NCBI RefSeq assembly: GCF_012641265.1
Contig: NZ_JABAHZ010000005.1
Coordinates: 372,001 to 436,000, forward strand
Origin: Chitinophaga eiseniae
GTDB lineage: Bacteria; Bacteroidota; Bacteroidia; Chitinophagales; Chitinophagaceae
Direction of reading: 5' to 3'
Length of the DNA: 64,000 nucleotides
Part shown: positions 51,599 to 59,375 of the stretch, piece after piece
Position numbering within the stretch: position 1 is the first letter of the stretch
How the letters are laid out: each line of letters begins with the position of its first letter
Made by a program: the position numbers and the translations under genes
Notes under the pieces: model-generated
What the model was told of the DNA's origin: nothing
Databases searched by the model: none
The model's input: only the letters and a program-made list of their open reading frames with translations

Positions 51599-52465
51599 AT
51601 GAAAAAATCATTGTTGTTTATATTGTCGGCAGTCGTAGCAGGATTAACCGCCTGCGAAGACAAAATCGATCTGAACATCGCCAAAGGCACCTCTTACCCC
51701 GTGCTCGACGCCTGGATTACCACCGAAACCGGCCAGCAAAACATCCGGTTTACGATGTCTGTTCCTTACACAGATGATAACCCAGCTCCCATCATTGATG
51801 ACGCTACTATCACACTAACAGACCTCACCACTGGTACTTCCTACCCGTTTGTATTTAAAGATAAAATGTATAGCTACGACGCTACCAGCAAGCCTATCGG
51901 CGTAGTTGGACATGCCTATAAACTGCACATTCAATATAAAAATGAAACCTTCGATGCTTACGACAGTATCAAGAGAGTACCGCAAATAGATTCTATCACC
52001 TACGAGTTCAAGAAAAAAGAAGAAGCGCTCAGCGGTAAAGAAGGCTACTACGCAAAGTTCTATGCCAAAGATCTGGCCGGTGGCACCGACTACTACTGGA
52101 TTCGCTCCTATCGCAATGATACGCTCAAACGGCTGGAAGACAACTTCTCCGTAGACGGATCTTTCGATGATGGCGTAGCAGATGGTATCCCCTTTATCCT
52201 TCCCCTCCAGGAAGGTATAACGGACTACAAGAAACCATTCCTGGCGAATGAAAAAGTAATTGTCCGGTTATCTTCTCTCACTTATGCCAGCTACGAATTC
52301 CTCAAACAGGTAAACGACCAGGTAAATGCTGGTGGCTTGTTTGCCAAAGTGCTGGAAAATGTGAAAAGCAATGTGGAAAATACAACAGCTAACGGCAAGG
52401 TAAGGATACTGGGCCGCTTTGGTACCTCCGCTGTAAGTAAGGCAGAGAAAACGATTATTAAGTGA
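51599..52465 (+). CDS. DUF4249 lipoprotein
   Basis: 288 residues from the ATG at 51599 (a TTG seven codons earlier is less likely). Lipobox LTAC (Cys19). The mature part begins EDKIDLNIAKGTSYPVLDAWITTETGQQNIRFTMS, the common start of DUF4249 proteins. These are always coupled to a TonB receptor and are thought to be the surface partner of it. The gap to the receptor is 21 bp, with one terminator at the end, so a two-gene operon. Confidence 0.92.
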   Translation: MKKSLLFILSAVVAGLTACEDKIDLNIAKGTSYPVLDAWITTETGQQNIRFTMSVPYTDDNPAPIIDDATITLTDLTTGTSYPFVFKDKMYSYDATSKPIGVVGHAYKLHIQYKNETFDAYDSIKRVPQIDSITYEFKKKEEALSGKEGYYAKFYAKDLAGGTDYYWIRSYRNDTLKRLEDNFSVDGSFDDGVADGIPFILPLQEGITDYKKPFLANEKVIVRLSSLTYASYEFLKQVNDQVNAGGLFAKVLENVKSNVENTTANGKVRILGRFGTSAVSKAEKTIIK

Positions 52466-52475
52466 TTTTTTGACA

Positions 52476-52528
52476 CAGAAAACAGAAAGCCCCCCACGCT
52501 TACCGCCTGGGGGGCTTTCTGTTTTCTG
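52476..52528. terminator. Terminator after the DUF4249 gene
   Basis: Perfect 21-bp inverted repeat (52476-52496 with 52508-52528), GC core, T-rich end. Very strong; probably works in both directions. Confidence 0.92.
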
Positions 52529-52566
52529 CTTTATTCCTTATCTTCAGTAGCACAAACCTGCTACGT

Positions 52567-53439
52567 ATGCCTCCCGACCTGATTTCATATGCCATCCCTG
52601 GATTTGTGCTCCTGATATTGCTGGAGATTATCTTTACCACCATCGATAAAAAGCACCTGTACCAGCCCAAAGATGCCCTGAGCAGCATTGCCATGGGACT
52701 TGGCAACGTATTCATCGGATTGTTTACCAAGGCCGTTATTTTTAGCATTTACCTGGCAATTTACCAGTTACGGCTTTTTACCCTGGGTTTTACCTGGTGG
52801 GCATGGATACTCTGCTTGTTTGCGGATGATTTCAGCTATTACTGGTTCCACCGGTCCAGTCACACCATCCGTTTCTTCTGGGCTTCTCATGTTATCCACC
52901 ATTCCTCCCAAAAGTATAACCTGGCTACTGCGCTGCGGCAAAATTGGACCGGCAATCTCACAGGTACCTTCGTTTTCTGGCTGTGGATGCCGCTCATAGG
53001 CTTCCACCCGGTGATGGTGATGAGCATGCAGGCTATCAGCCTTATTTATCAGTTCTGGATACACACGGAAGTTATCAACAAACTTCCTGCACCTATCGAG
53101 TACATTTTTAATACACCCTCTCACCACCGCGTTCACCATGGCTCCGACCTCGATTACCTCGATCGTAATCATGCCGGCATCCTGATTATCTGGGACCGTA
53201 TGTTTGGTACGTTTACTGCCGAAAAACAGCGGCCCGTGTACGGTCTTACTAAAAATATACATACTTACAACCCCTTCCGGATCGCTACGCACGAATGGAT
53301 AGATATCTGGAAAGACCTGCGACAGTCCCATTCCCCACGGGAAGCCTGGCATTATATCTTTGATGCACCAGGTTGGAGTGCCGATGGTAGCCGCAAAACC
53401 ACGCGGCAACTGCGCCAACAGCCACCGCCTGCGGAATAA
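52567..53439 (+). CDS. Sterol desaturase / fatty acid hydroxylase family membrane enzyme
   Basis: 290 residues with several membrane helices. The eight-histidine di-iron pattern is complete: HRSSH in FSYYWFHRSSHTIRFFWASH, HVIHH, and SHHRVHHGSD near residue 190. The family uses oxygen to hydroxylate or desaturate lipids. No sterol genes are near, so the substrate may be a fatty acid or an ornithine/sphingolipid-type lipid, both frequent in Bacteroidota. It is upstream of the BlaI pair but in a separate transcript. Confidence 0.9.
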   Translation: MPPDLISYAIPGFVLLILLEIIFTTIDKKHLYQPKDALSSIAMGLGNVFIGLFTKAVIFSIYLAIYQLRLFTLGFTWWAWILCLFADDFSYYWFHRSSHTIRFFWASHVIHHSSQKYNLATALRQNWTGNLTGTFVFWLWMPLIGFHPVMVMSMQAISLIYQFWIHTEVINKLPAPIEYIFNTPSHHRVHHGSDLDYLDRNHAGILIIWDRMFGTFTAEKQRPVYGLTKNIHTYNPFRIATHEWIDIWKDLRQSHSPREAWHYIFDAPGWSADGSRKTTRQLRQQPPPAE

Positions 53440-53457
53440 GAAAAAAATGCAGAAATA

Positions 53458-53506
53458 TTTGGCATTTACGAAAACTATCGTACATTTGATTACGAAGATA
53501 TTCGTA
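53458..53506 (+). promoter_or_regulatory. blaI-like promoter flanked by two BlaI-type operators
   Basis: -33 TTTG (53458-53461), 19-nt spacer, -7 TACATTTG (53481-53488): exact consensus. Operator 1 (53467-53482) reads TACGA-N6-TCGTA and overlaps the end of the spacer and start of the -7 box; operator 2 (53491-53506) reads TACGAA-GATA-TTCGTA, just past it over the predicted start. Centre-to-centre distance is 24 bp. BlaI proteins bind such TACnn palindromes, so this should be autoregulated repression. Confidence 0.75.
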
Positions 53507-53536
53507 CAACAATAATCATCTTTAATTATCATCGTT

Positions 53537-53926
53537 TTGAAACAGATCCGGCCTACAGAAAGTGAATTGGAAATTCTGGGTATACTTTGGGAAAAAGGCC
53601 CCAGCACCGTTCGTGAGGTACATGATATCTTATCTCAAACGAAAGATGCCGGTTATACCACTACCCTGAAACTGATGCAGATTATGCATGAGAAAGAACT
53701 GCTGCAGCGCGATACCAGCAGTAAAACCCATGTATACACTGCCGCCATTTCACAACAAACAACGCAGCAACAGCTATTGAATAAAATGATAGATACTGTT
53801 TTTGGCGGTTCGGCCTCCCAGCTGGTTATGCAGGCCCTGGGCCAGCATAAATCATCTGAAGAAGAACTGGATAAAATCCGTCAGTATCTGTCGGACATGG
53901 AAAAACAACAAAAGAAAAACAGGTAA
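53537..53926 (+). CDS. BlaI/MecI/CopY-family repressor
   Basis: 129 residues with a TTG start at 53537; reading upstream in frame meets a stop with no ATG, and the residues IRPTESELEILGILWEKGPSTVREVHDIL match the family's first helices exactly. The winged helix is YTTTLKLMQIMHEKELLQRDTSSKTHVYTAAISQQ. The C-terminal part (QLVMQALGQHKSSEEELDKIRQYLSDM) dimerises. In beta-lactam systems BlaI is cleaved or displaced after BlaR1 sensing; here the target gene set is unknown beyond its own operon. The M56 protease gene follows after 10 bp. Confidence 0.95.
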   Translation: MKQIRPTESELEILGILWEKGPSTVREVHDILSQTKDAGYTTTLKLMQIMHEKELLQRDTSSKTHVYTAAISQQTTQQQLLNKMIDTVFGGSASQLVMQALGQHKSSEEELDKIRQYLSDMEKQQKKNR

Positions 53927-53936
53927 ATCTATTACC

Positions 53937-56402
53937 ATGCAATTACTACCTATTACGGGCGATTTTGTACGCGCCCTGGGATGGACGATCCTTCATTCCA
54001 TGTGGCAGGCATGCCTCATCTATGCCTGCCTGCGGATAGTGTTTAAATTGTGGCCTCAGGCAGGGGCAAAGATCAAGTACAACTTATCGCTGCTGTCGCT
54101 CTCGGGCATTTTTACCTGGTTTCTGGCGACCCTGTTCATGCATATTCAACGCATTGCGGAAGCAAGAGAAGCAGCTACGCAAATGGTGGATACAGTATAC
54201 ATCGCAACGCCAAACCCGGCGGTATACCATAGCCAGGAACCGCTGGTATGGCTGTTTCCCAACCTCGAAGGTTATTTTCCCTTCCTTGTTACGCTCTATG
54301 TTGCCGGGATCGCTATTATGACCATCAAATTGTTGTCTGACCTATTTCATTTACAGCGCATCCGCACCACTCATATCGAATCGATGGGCAGCGCCTGGGA
54401 TAAACACCTGGACAAACTTGCCGCCCGGTTACAGATTCCCCGCAAGGTGAAAGTGCTGATTTCTCAGCATGTACAGGTGCCGGTAATGCTCGGCTTTTTA
54501 AAACCACTCATCCTCCTGCCTATAGCGATGGTGAATAACCTAAGTGAAGAACAGCTGGAAGCGGTGTTGCTACACGAGCTCGCTCATATCAAACGTAATG
54601 ATTATCTGTTGAATATCTTCCAATCAATAGTTGAAACCATCCTCTTCTTCAATCCCTTTGTATGGCTGATTTCTAAAGCCATCCGCATTGAAAGAGAACA
54701 CTGCTGCGATGACCTCGTTATTGCCAGTACCGTTCAACCGTTGCAATATGCTCATGCCCTCGTAGCCCTGGAAGAATACCGGTTAACCGCCAACCGGCTT
54801 ACTATGGCTGCGGCAAACAGCAAACAACATCTGTTTCACCGCATTAAACGCATCATGGAAATGAAGACAAAAAATCTTAATTATAGCCAAAAATTTCTTG
54901 CTGTCTTAATCATTGCTACTGGCCTCGTATCCATTGCATGGTTCAATCCCGCTAAAGGAAAAGAACATAAAACAGCTACACATCCTGCAGATACTACCGT
55001 TCCCAAAAGCAATGCTGCGCGGGAAACAGGTAAATCCACGTCAGGTACTACCAATACTTTCCGTCAACAAATGGATGTAGCCAGTCCTGCACCAGCCACT
55101 AATGCTGTAGAGATGAAGGATGTTGTGTTGCCTGAACCAGCCAGTCCCATGGGCCCTTTAGCCCCTCTGCAAACAGGACTTTCTCCATTGCCCAGTCCAA
55201 TGACCAGCCAGGCTCACGATCAGTCAATGGACATCCGAATAGAAGATTTGAAAATGGATGACTTGAAAGACGTGAAAATACAAGACCTGAAAATAGATGA
55301 TATCGTTAATCAAAACGTTGCCGCCAACGTTAACGTCAATACCAAAAACCACCTCTCCACCCGTAACCACGTCTTTTACAACGATACCACTGTAGACCGG
55401 GAAGAAATACGCAAACAGATAGTAGCTGCCCAGAAAAGCGTCGATGCCGCTATGAAGCAGCTGAAAAATGTGGATATGAAAAAAGTACAGGAAGATATCC
55501 GCAATGCTACCCAAAATATCAATATGGCCAACCTGTCTGCCGAAGTAAAGAAGGCACAAGCAGAAAGCATGGCCGCCCTGAAAGACATTGACTGGGACAA
55601 GCTCACCAACGCTCAACAGGAAGCCGCCAAGGCGCTGAAAAATATTGATTTCGATGCTATTAACCGCGATGTCAACCGGAGCCTCAACAATGCTTTCAGG
55701 AGCATACAGACTGATAAATTCCACTTCGATACCACCATCGATAAGGAGGAAGTTCGCAGGCAACGCGAGGAAGGTCTGGCCAATGCTGCCAGAACCAGGG
55801 AAGCAGCCCGCAGAACACGGGAAGGCATCGGTCGCACCAGGGAAGGCGCTCAGCACAACGCAGAAGCCGCCCAAAGGGAAAAAGAAGCAAAGATGAGGGA
55901 TGTACAGGCAAGAATCAGGGAAAAAGAAGCAAGAAACAGGGAAATACAAGCCAAAAAAAGAAATAAGGACGCCGCGCAACGTGAACAGGACGCCCAGAAA
56001 AGAGCTGCCGAAGCTGAACAGCGCGAAAAAGACGCAAAAAACAGGGATATACAAGCGGAGAAAAGGAACAAAGAGGCAGCACAACGCGAGCTAGACGCTC
56101 AGAAAAGAGCCGCCGAAGCCGACCAACGCGCTAAAGATGCAGAGAAACGCTCCCAGGAAGCTGCAGAAAGGGCCAAACAGGCAGAAAAAAGATCAGCAGA
56201 AGCCACCGAAAGAGCTAAAAAAAACCAGGAAATGATTGAAATGATGGCAGCCGACAAGCTAATCGATCCATCAAAAAAATATACCATAGAAAAAAATAGT
56301 CAGGGCCTGTTCATTAACGGGGTTAAGCAACCAGAAAGCGTTTACTCCAAATATGAACAATATCTCCAGGGCGGCCGGCATGTGACAATACAAAAATCAT
56401 AA
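53937..56402 (+). CDS. M56 (BlaR1-type) membrane metallopeptidase with a long helical C-terminal tail
   Basis: 821 residues from the ATG at 53937. Four hydrophobic segments lie in the first 320 residues. The zinc protease motif is HELAH (213-217), followed by the third-ligand region ILFFNPFVWLISKAIRIEREHCCDDLV. After a TM segment (FLAVLIIATGLVSIAWF) the protein leaves the BlaR1 pattern: no penicillin-binding domain is present. Instead there is a Pro/Thr-rich linker, repeats like IEDLKMDDLKDVKIQDLKIDD, and from about residue 610 a very charged Arg/Lys/Glu/Ala helix with 35-residue repeats, ending in a small C-terminal segment (DPSKKYTIEKNSQGLFINGVKQPESVYSKYEQY). It may sense envelope state rather than an antibiotic. 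Confidence 0.9.
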   Translation: MQLLPITGDFVRALGWTILHSMWQACLIYACLRIVFKLWPQAGAKIKYNLSLLSLSGIFTWFLATLFMHIQRIAEAREAATQMVDTVYIATPNPAVYHSQEPLVWLFPNLEGYFPFLVTLYVAGIAIMTIKLLSDLFHLQRIRTTHIESMGSAWDKHLDKLAARLQIPRKVKVLISQHVQVPVMLGFLKPLILLPIAMVNNLSEEQLEAVLLHELAHIKRNDYLLNIFQSIVETILFFNPFVWLISKAIRIEREHCCDDLVIASTVQPLQYAHALVALEEYRLTANRLTMAAANSKQHLFHRIKRIMEMKTKNLNYSQKFLAVLIIATGLVSIAWFNPAKGKEHKTATHPADTTVPKSNAARETGKSTSGTTNTFRQQMDVASPAPATNAVEMKDVVLPEPASPMGPLAPLQTGLSPLPSPMTSQAHDQSMDIRIEDLKMDDLKDVKIQDLKIDDIVNQNVAANVNVNTKNHLSTRNHVFYNDTTVDREEIRKQIVAAQKSVDAAMKQLKNVDMKKVQEDIRNATQNINMANLSAEVKKAQAESMAALKDIDWDKLTNAQQEAAKALKNIDFDAINRDVNRSLNNAFRSIQTDKFHFDTTIDKEEVRRQREEGLANAARTREAARRTREGIGRTREGAQHNAEAAQREKEAKMRDVQARIREKEARNREIQAKKRNKDAAQREQDAQKRAAEAEQREKDAKNRDIQAEKRNKEAAQRELDAQKRAAEADQRAKDAEKRSQEAAERAKQAEKRSAEATERAKKNQEMIEMMAADKLIDPSKKYTIEKNSQGLFINGVKQPESVYSKYEQYLQGGRHVTIQKS
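55917..56126 (+). repeat. Two 105-bp coding repeats in the M56 protease tail
   Basis: Unit 1 (55917-56021, residues 661-695) and unit 2 (56022-56126) each encode 35 residues of REK(E/D)A-type helix, with 28 or so identical positions; a degenerate third unit follows. 35 residues are five heptads, as needed for a continuous coiled coil or single helix. Confidence 0.8.
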
Positions 56403-56451
56403 TGCTCCCCTAAAAAGCCGACTACTGCCATTCTATTGCGGATAAAACAGG

Positions 56452-56487
56452 TACCATTACCGTTCATACGGTAATGGTATTTTTTTT
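56452..56487 (+). terminator. Terminator of the BlaI-BlaR operon
   Basis: Perfect 12-bp stem TACCATTACCGT (56452-56463) with 56468-56479, TCAT loop, eight-T run. Confidence 0.92.
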
Positions 56488-56534
56488 CAAGTGGGTTCGC
56501 TTACCTTTAGAGATATAACTTAATGAAATAGTTT

Positions 56535-57665
56535 ATGAAAGCGTTTTGTATTACACTTGCCATGCTTGCCGCCACCGCAGTCAATGCACAGGAAAAGGGC
56601 ATGGTGATTAAGAACCTTGAAACAGGCAGGATCAACGCTGCCACTCCCGTGAAAAACCAGGGCATGACAGGCACCTGCTGGGACTTCTCCTCCACTTCCA
56701 TGATAGAATCGGAAAGTTTGCGTAAAGGATTACCCGAGCTTGATCTGTCTGAAATGTTTACCGCCCGTAACGTTTATATAGAAAAAGCCAAGAACTATGT
56801 ACGGCGCCAGGGCTTTGCCCGCTTCGACGAAGGAGGATTGGCGCATGACGTCATTCGCTCTATTGCAGCTTATGGCATAGAGCCGGAAAGCGTTTACAGC
56901 GGCTTAAAAAATAATGCCACCATACACGACCACGGTCAAATGGTGATAGCTATGAAAAAATACCTGGATAGTATCATTAAAGTATCCCCCGTTCCTGATA
57001 ATTGGGTAAGCGAATTTACCGGTATCCTCGATACTTACATGGGTAAGCCTCCTGCTACCTTTGAATACAATGGAAAAACCTATACACCGCAAAGCTTTGC
57101 CAAAGAAGTGGTACAGTTTAACGAAGACGACTATATTTTCCTGACCTCCTTTACTCATCATCCTTTTTATAAGTCTTTTATTATAGAGGTGCCGGATAAT
57201 TTCTCTAATGGTGCTTACTTCAATGTACCGTTGAAAGAGCTCACCAGCATTACTGAAACCGCTCTACAAAAAGGCTATACTGTATTATGGGATGCAGACG
57301 TAAGCAATAAAGGATTTGCCGGCAGCCGCGGTTATGCACTGCTTACTTCCACTAATGTTCCCCTGCCCAAGGATAGCATAGACCCTGAAATGCAGGAACC
57401 CAGCTATACACAGGATTCACGTCAACAACTATACGAAGAATTGATTACACAAGATGACCACCTGATGCATATCACCGGTATAGAAAAAACGCCTAAAGGC
57501 AAAACTTTTTTCCTGGTGAAAAATTCCTGGGGTAAGAATGCCAGCCCATTTGGTGGCTACCTGAATGTTTCTGAAGCTTATTTTGCAATAAACACCATTA
57601 CCATTGTAGTACCTAAAGCTGCACTGGACAAGTCTTTACAAAAGAAATATACCAGTCTCAACTAA
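56535..57665 (+). CDS. Secreted C1-family cysteine peptidase (bleomycin-hydrolase-like)
   Basis: 376 residues with a signal peptide (KAFCITLAMLAATAVNAQ). Papain-type catalytic elements in C1B order: oxyanion Gln42 and nucleophile Cys48 in NQGMTGTCWDFSSTSMIES, His in DHLMHITGIE, Asn in FFLVKNSWGKN. Segments such as FLTSFTHHPFYKSFIIEVPDNFS fit the aminopeptidase C/bleomycin hydrolase branch, although members of that branch are usually near 450 residues and cytosolic. Export makes a role in periplasmic peptide trimming likely. Single gene. Confidence 0.93.
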   Translation: MKAFCITLAMLAATAVNAQEKGMVIKNLETGRINAATPVKNQGMTGTCWDFSSTSMIESESLRKGLPELDLSEMFTARNVYIEKAKNYVRRQGFARFDEGGLAHDVIRSIAAYGIEPESVYSGLKNNATIHDHGQMVIAMKKYLDSIIKVSPVPDNWVSEFTGILDTYMGKPPATFEYNGKTYTPQSFAKEVVQFNEDDYIFLTSFTHHPFYKSFIIEVPDNFSNGAYFNVPLKELTSITETALQKGYTVLWDADVSNKGFAGSRGYALLTSTNVPLPKDSIDPEMQEPSYTQDSRQQLYEELITQDDHLMHITGIEKTPKGKTFFLVKNSWGKNASPFGGYLNVSEAYFAINTITIVVPKAALDKSLQKKYTSLN

Positions 57666-57675
57666 CGCTATCATA

Positions 57676-57750
57676 TGACAAAAGTGCAAAGAAATTTATA
57701 CGGTGGTATTCAGTTGCGATGCTCCGTAAATTTCTTTGCACCTCTTGTCA
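57676..57750. repeat. Long imperfect stem-loop between convergent genes
   Basis: TGACAA...GTGCAAAGAAATTTA...CGG (57676-57703) is inverted at 57724-57750 with two small bulges; the stem covers about 25 bp and the loop about 20 nt. It has no long U run. It probably acts as a terminator or mRNA end structure for the C1 peptidase gene. Confidence 0.6.
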
Positions 57751-57831
57751 ACCCGTCACGGTTAACTTTTTTCACTACAATTGATGATGGCATAGGTAAC
57801 TGAACACCTGCTGTTACCGTACCGGGAGGAT

Positions 57832-58119
57832 TTATGAATAAAGGATAGTAAACCCTTTGATATGTTGTACTTCACCTGTGGTAATGTCTAATTCTTTCAC
57901 CGCCGCCATCGCCGGACCTGACTTACACCAGTCGATAAAAGCCTCCATTACATCTTCCGGCGCCTCTGCCAGGATCCACACGTTTCCATCCAACAGATTT
58001 TTTACCTGCCCCTGTACATTCATCGAATCCGCTACGCGTTTAGCATTAGCTCTGAATCCTACCCCCTGCACACGACCTTTCACAATAATTTCCTTGTGTA
58101 CCATTGTTCCTGTTGCCAT
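57832..58119 (-). CDS. acyP: Acylphosphatase
   Basis: 95 residues, the usual size. The signature VKGRVQGVGFRANAKR contains Arg23, and VKNLLDGNVWI contains Asn41: both are the catalytic positions of the classical enzyme, at the same numbers. It cleaves acyl-phosphates such as carbamoyl phosphate. Single gene with a good upstream promoter (58217-58249). Confidence 0.95.
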   Translation of the reverse strand: MATGTMVHKEIIVKGRVQGVGFRANAKRVADSMNVQGQVKNLLDGNVWILAEAPEDVMEAFIDWCKSGPAMAAVKELDITTGEVQHIKGFTILYS

Positions 58120-58643
58120 AAATATTTATAAAATTAGCTAGTATTGGCTTGATGTTGAATATGTTATATAACAACAATCGCTACATAAATAGCTGTTTTA
58201 AAAGCCAATTTTCCGGCAAAGATACAAACAACCCAAAGTTTATTCCAAAAGCTGAAGAGGGATTGAACATTAACAAGGCATTTAACGAACAATTTATCCG
58301 AATGAACAAATAGCCTACTGATCTATTCAGGATCTATTTATATCAAAATATCTGAACCAGGCATTACCAGACAGCAGATACGAAGCACCGCAGGAAACCG
58401 GGGGAACAACGGATCTAATAACATGTTGCATGCTTCGCTTCCATCAGCAGACAGCAGCTTAAGACTGCAACAGCAACAGTATGAAAGGTGGCTAACTTGA
58501 GGGAATCAAACACTGATGAAAATTGATATAGGGGTAATATAGGGGTAAACAAATTATTACATCCGCTTACTATATCCGTCCAATTTCATCCATGCTGCGG
58601 ATCTGCTATCCGCTAATGCCCTGGTCAGATAATCATGAGCTGA
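58120..58643. other. 524-bp region without a recognised gene
   Basis: The region between acylphosphatase and the 2H-like gene holds the acylphosphatase promoter and a perfect tandem 11-mer TATAGGGGTAA (58527-58537 and 58538-58548). Past the TAG stop of the 2H-like gene, 28 further sense codons are open in frame (58560-58643). I saw no RNA gene or mobile remnant. Confidence 0.5.
58217..58249 (-). promoter_or_regulatory. Promoter of the acylphosphatase gene
   Basis: Minus strand: -33 TTTG (complement of 58246-58249), 21-nt spacer, -7 TATCTTTG (complement of 58217-58224), about 100 nt before the ATG. Confidence 0.55.
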
Positions 58644-59240
58644 CTATGCAGCATAATTAAACAATGAACTAACCATATGTTCAATATCTCCAAATACAAA
58701 ATCTCTTACACGTTCATATTTACCACCGCTTGCAGGACGTTTCAGCAAACTGAAGCAATGACAATTGAAACTGCGCACAAATACCTGCTGGGCCAGCGAT
58801 GGCATAATCATATTTACCTCCGCATCATGTAATCCCCGGGCCAGCATAATATGCGGACGGAAAGACTGCGGCTTCAGCTCGAAAGCCTGCATAATGCTCC
58901 GGTGCAATTCCACCAGCGGTTTGGGGTTAGCCACATTAATGAAAACACTATTGTTGCCATCAGCATGACGGTAGGCATCCATCTTGGCCGTATATACCGC
59001 AAACCCCGATTGCTTACGTGCTACCCCTTCCAGCATCATCACAAAGTCTTCCTGGAAACGCTCAGGAAAAGCAGACCTGAACAACGCCACATGAACCGGC
59101 GCACCAGACATCCCCGGATCACCCAACTCCGCTGCTACAAACTGACGAACCCGGGTCACATCCTTAGCGACCGAAGCATCCGGATTCACCACCAACAAAT
59201 AATCAAATAACTCTTCCGAAATCTCATAATTCGTATTCAT
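58644..59240 (-). CDS. 2H phosphodiesterase-like protein (2'-5' RNA ligase superfamily), degenerate motifs
   Basis: 198 residues. The 2H fold is suggested by two His motifs in the right places: PVHVALFRS near residue 50 and FRPHIMLARG near 130, separated by the usual region ending in LVELHRSIMQAF. In active enzymes both are HxT/S; here they read His-Val-Ala and His-Ile-Met. The histidines remain but the hydroxyl residues are lost, so activity on cyclic phosphates is doubtful. Function unknown; neighbours give no clue. Confidence 0.8.
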   Translation of the reverse strand: MNTNYEISEELFDYLLVVNPDASVAKDVTRVRQFVAAELGDPGMSGAPVHVALFRSAFPERFQEDFVMMLEGVARKQSGFAVYTAKMDAYRHADGNNSVFINVANPKPLVELHRSIMQAFELKPQSFRPHIMLARGLHDAEVNMIMPSLAQQVFVRSFNCHCFSLLKRPASGGKYERVRDFVFGDIEHMVSSLFNYAA

Positions 59241-59329
59241 AACCTGATATTTTAATTCTCCCTGTTAGAATGACAATACGAATATACAACCTTTTTTCGG
59301 AAATGCTAATTTTTTTAGCATTTTTTACT

Positions 59330-59361
59330 AAAAAAATACGCAGCTTTACTAACTGCGTATT
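59330..59361 (-). terminator. Terminator after tpiA
   Basis: Minus strand: 9-bp stem AATACGCAG/CTGCGTATT (59353-59361 and 59335-59343) then a U run (A at 59330-59336). It follows the tpiA stop codon by 14 nt. Confidence 0.88.
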
Positions 59362-59375
59362 GCTCAATTATTTAC

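Noticed and set aside
55224..56084. 286-codon minus-strand frame in the protease tail
   Set aside because: Phe/Leu/Cys-rich translation is simply the complement of the Arg/Lys/Glu/Ala repeat; no signal peptide or motif.
55861..56220. CRISPR-like or VNTR array in the A/G-rich tract
   Set aside because: The periodicity is coding (35-residue helix repeats in frame), with no spacers.
58120..58643. Remnant of a tyrosine recombinase gene or an RNA gene
   Set aside because: No catalytic motif in any frame and no cloverleaf or known riboswitch pattern.
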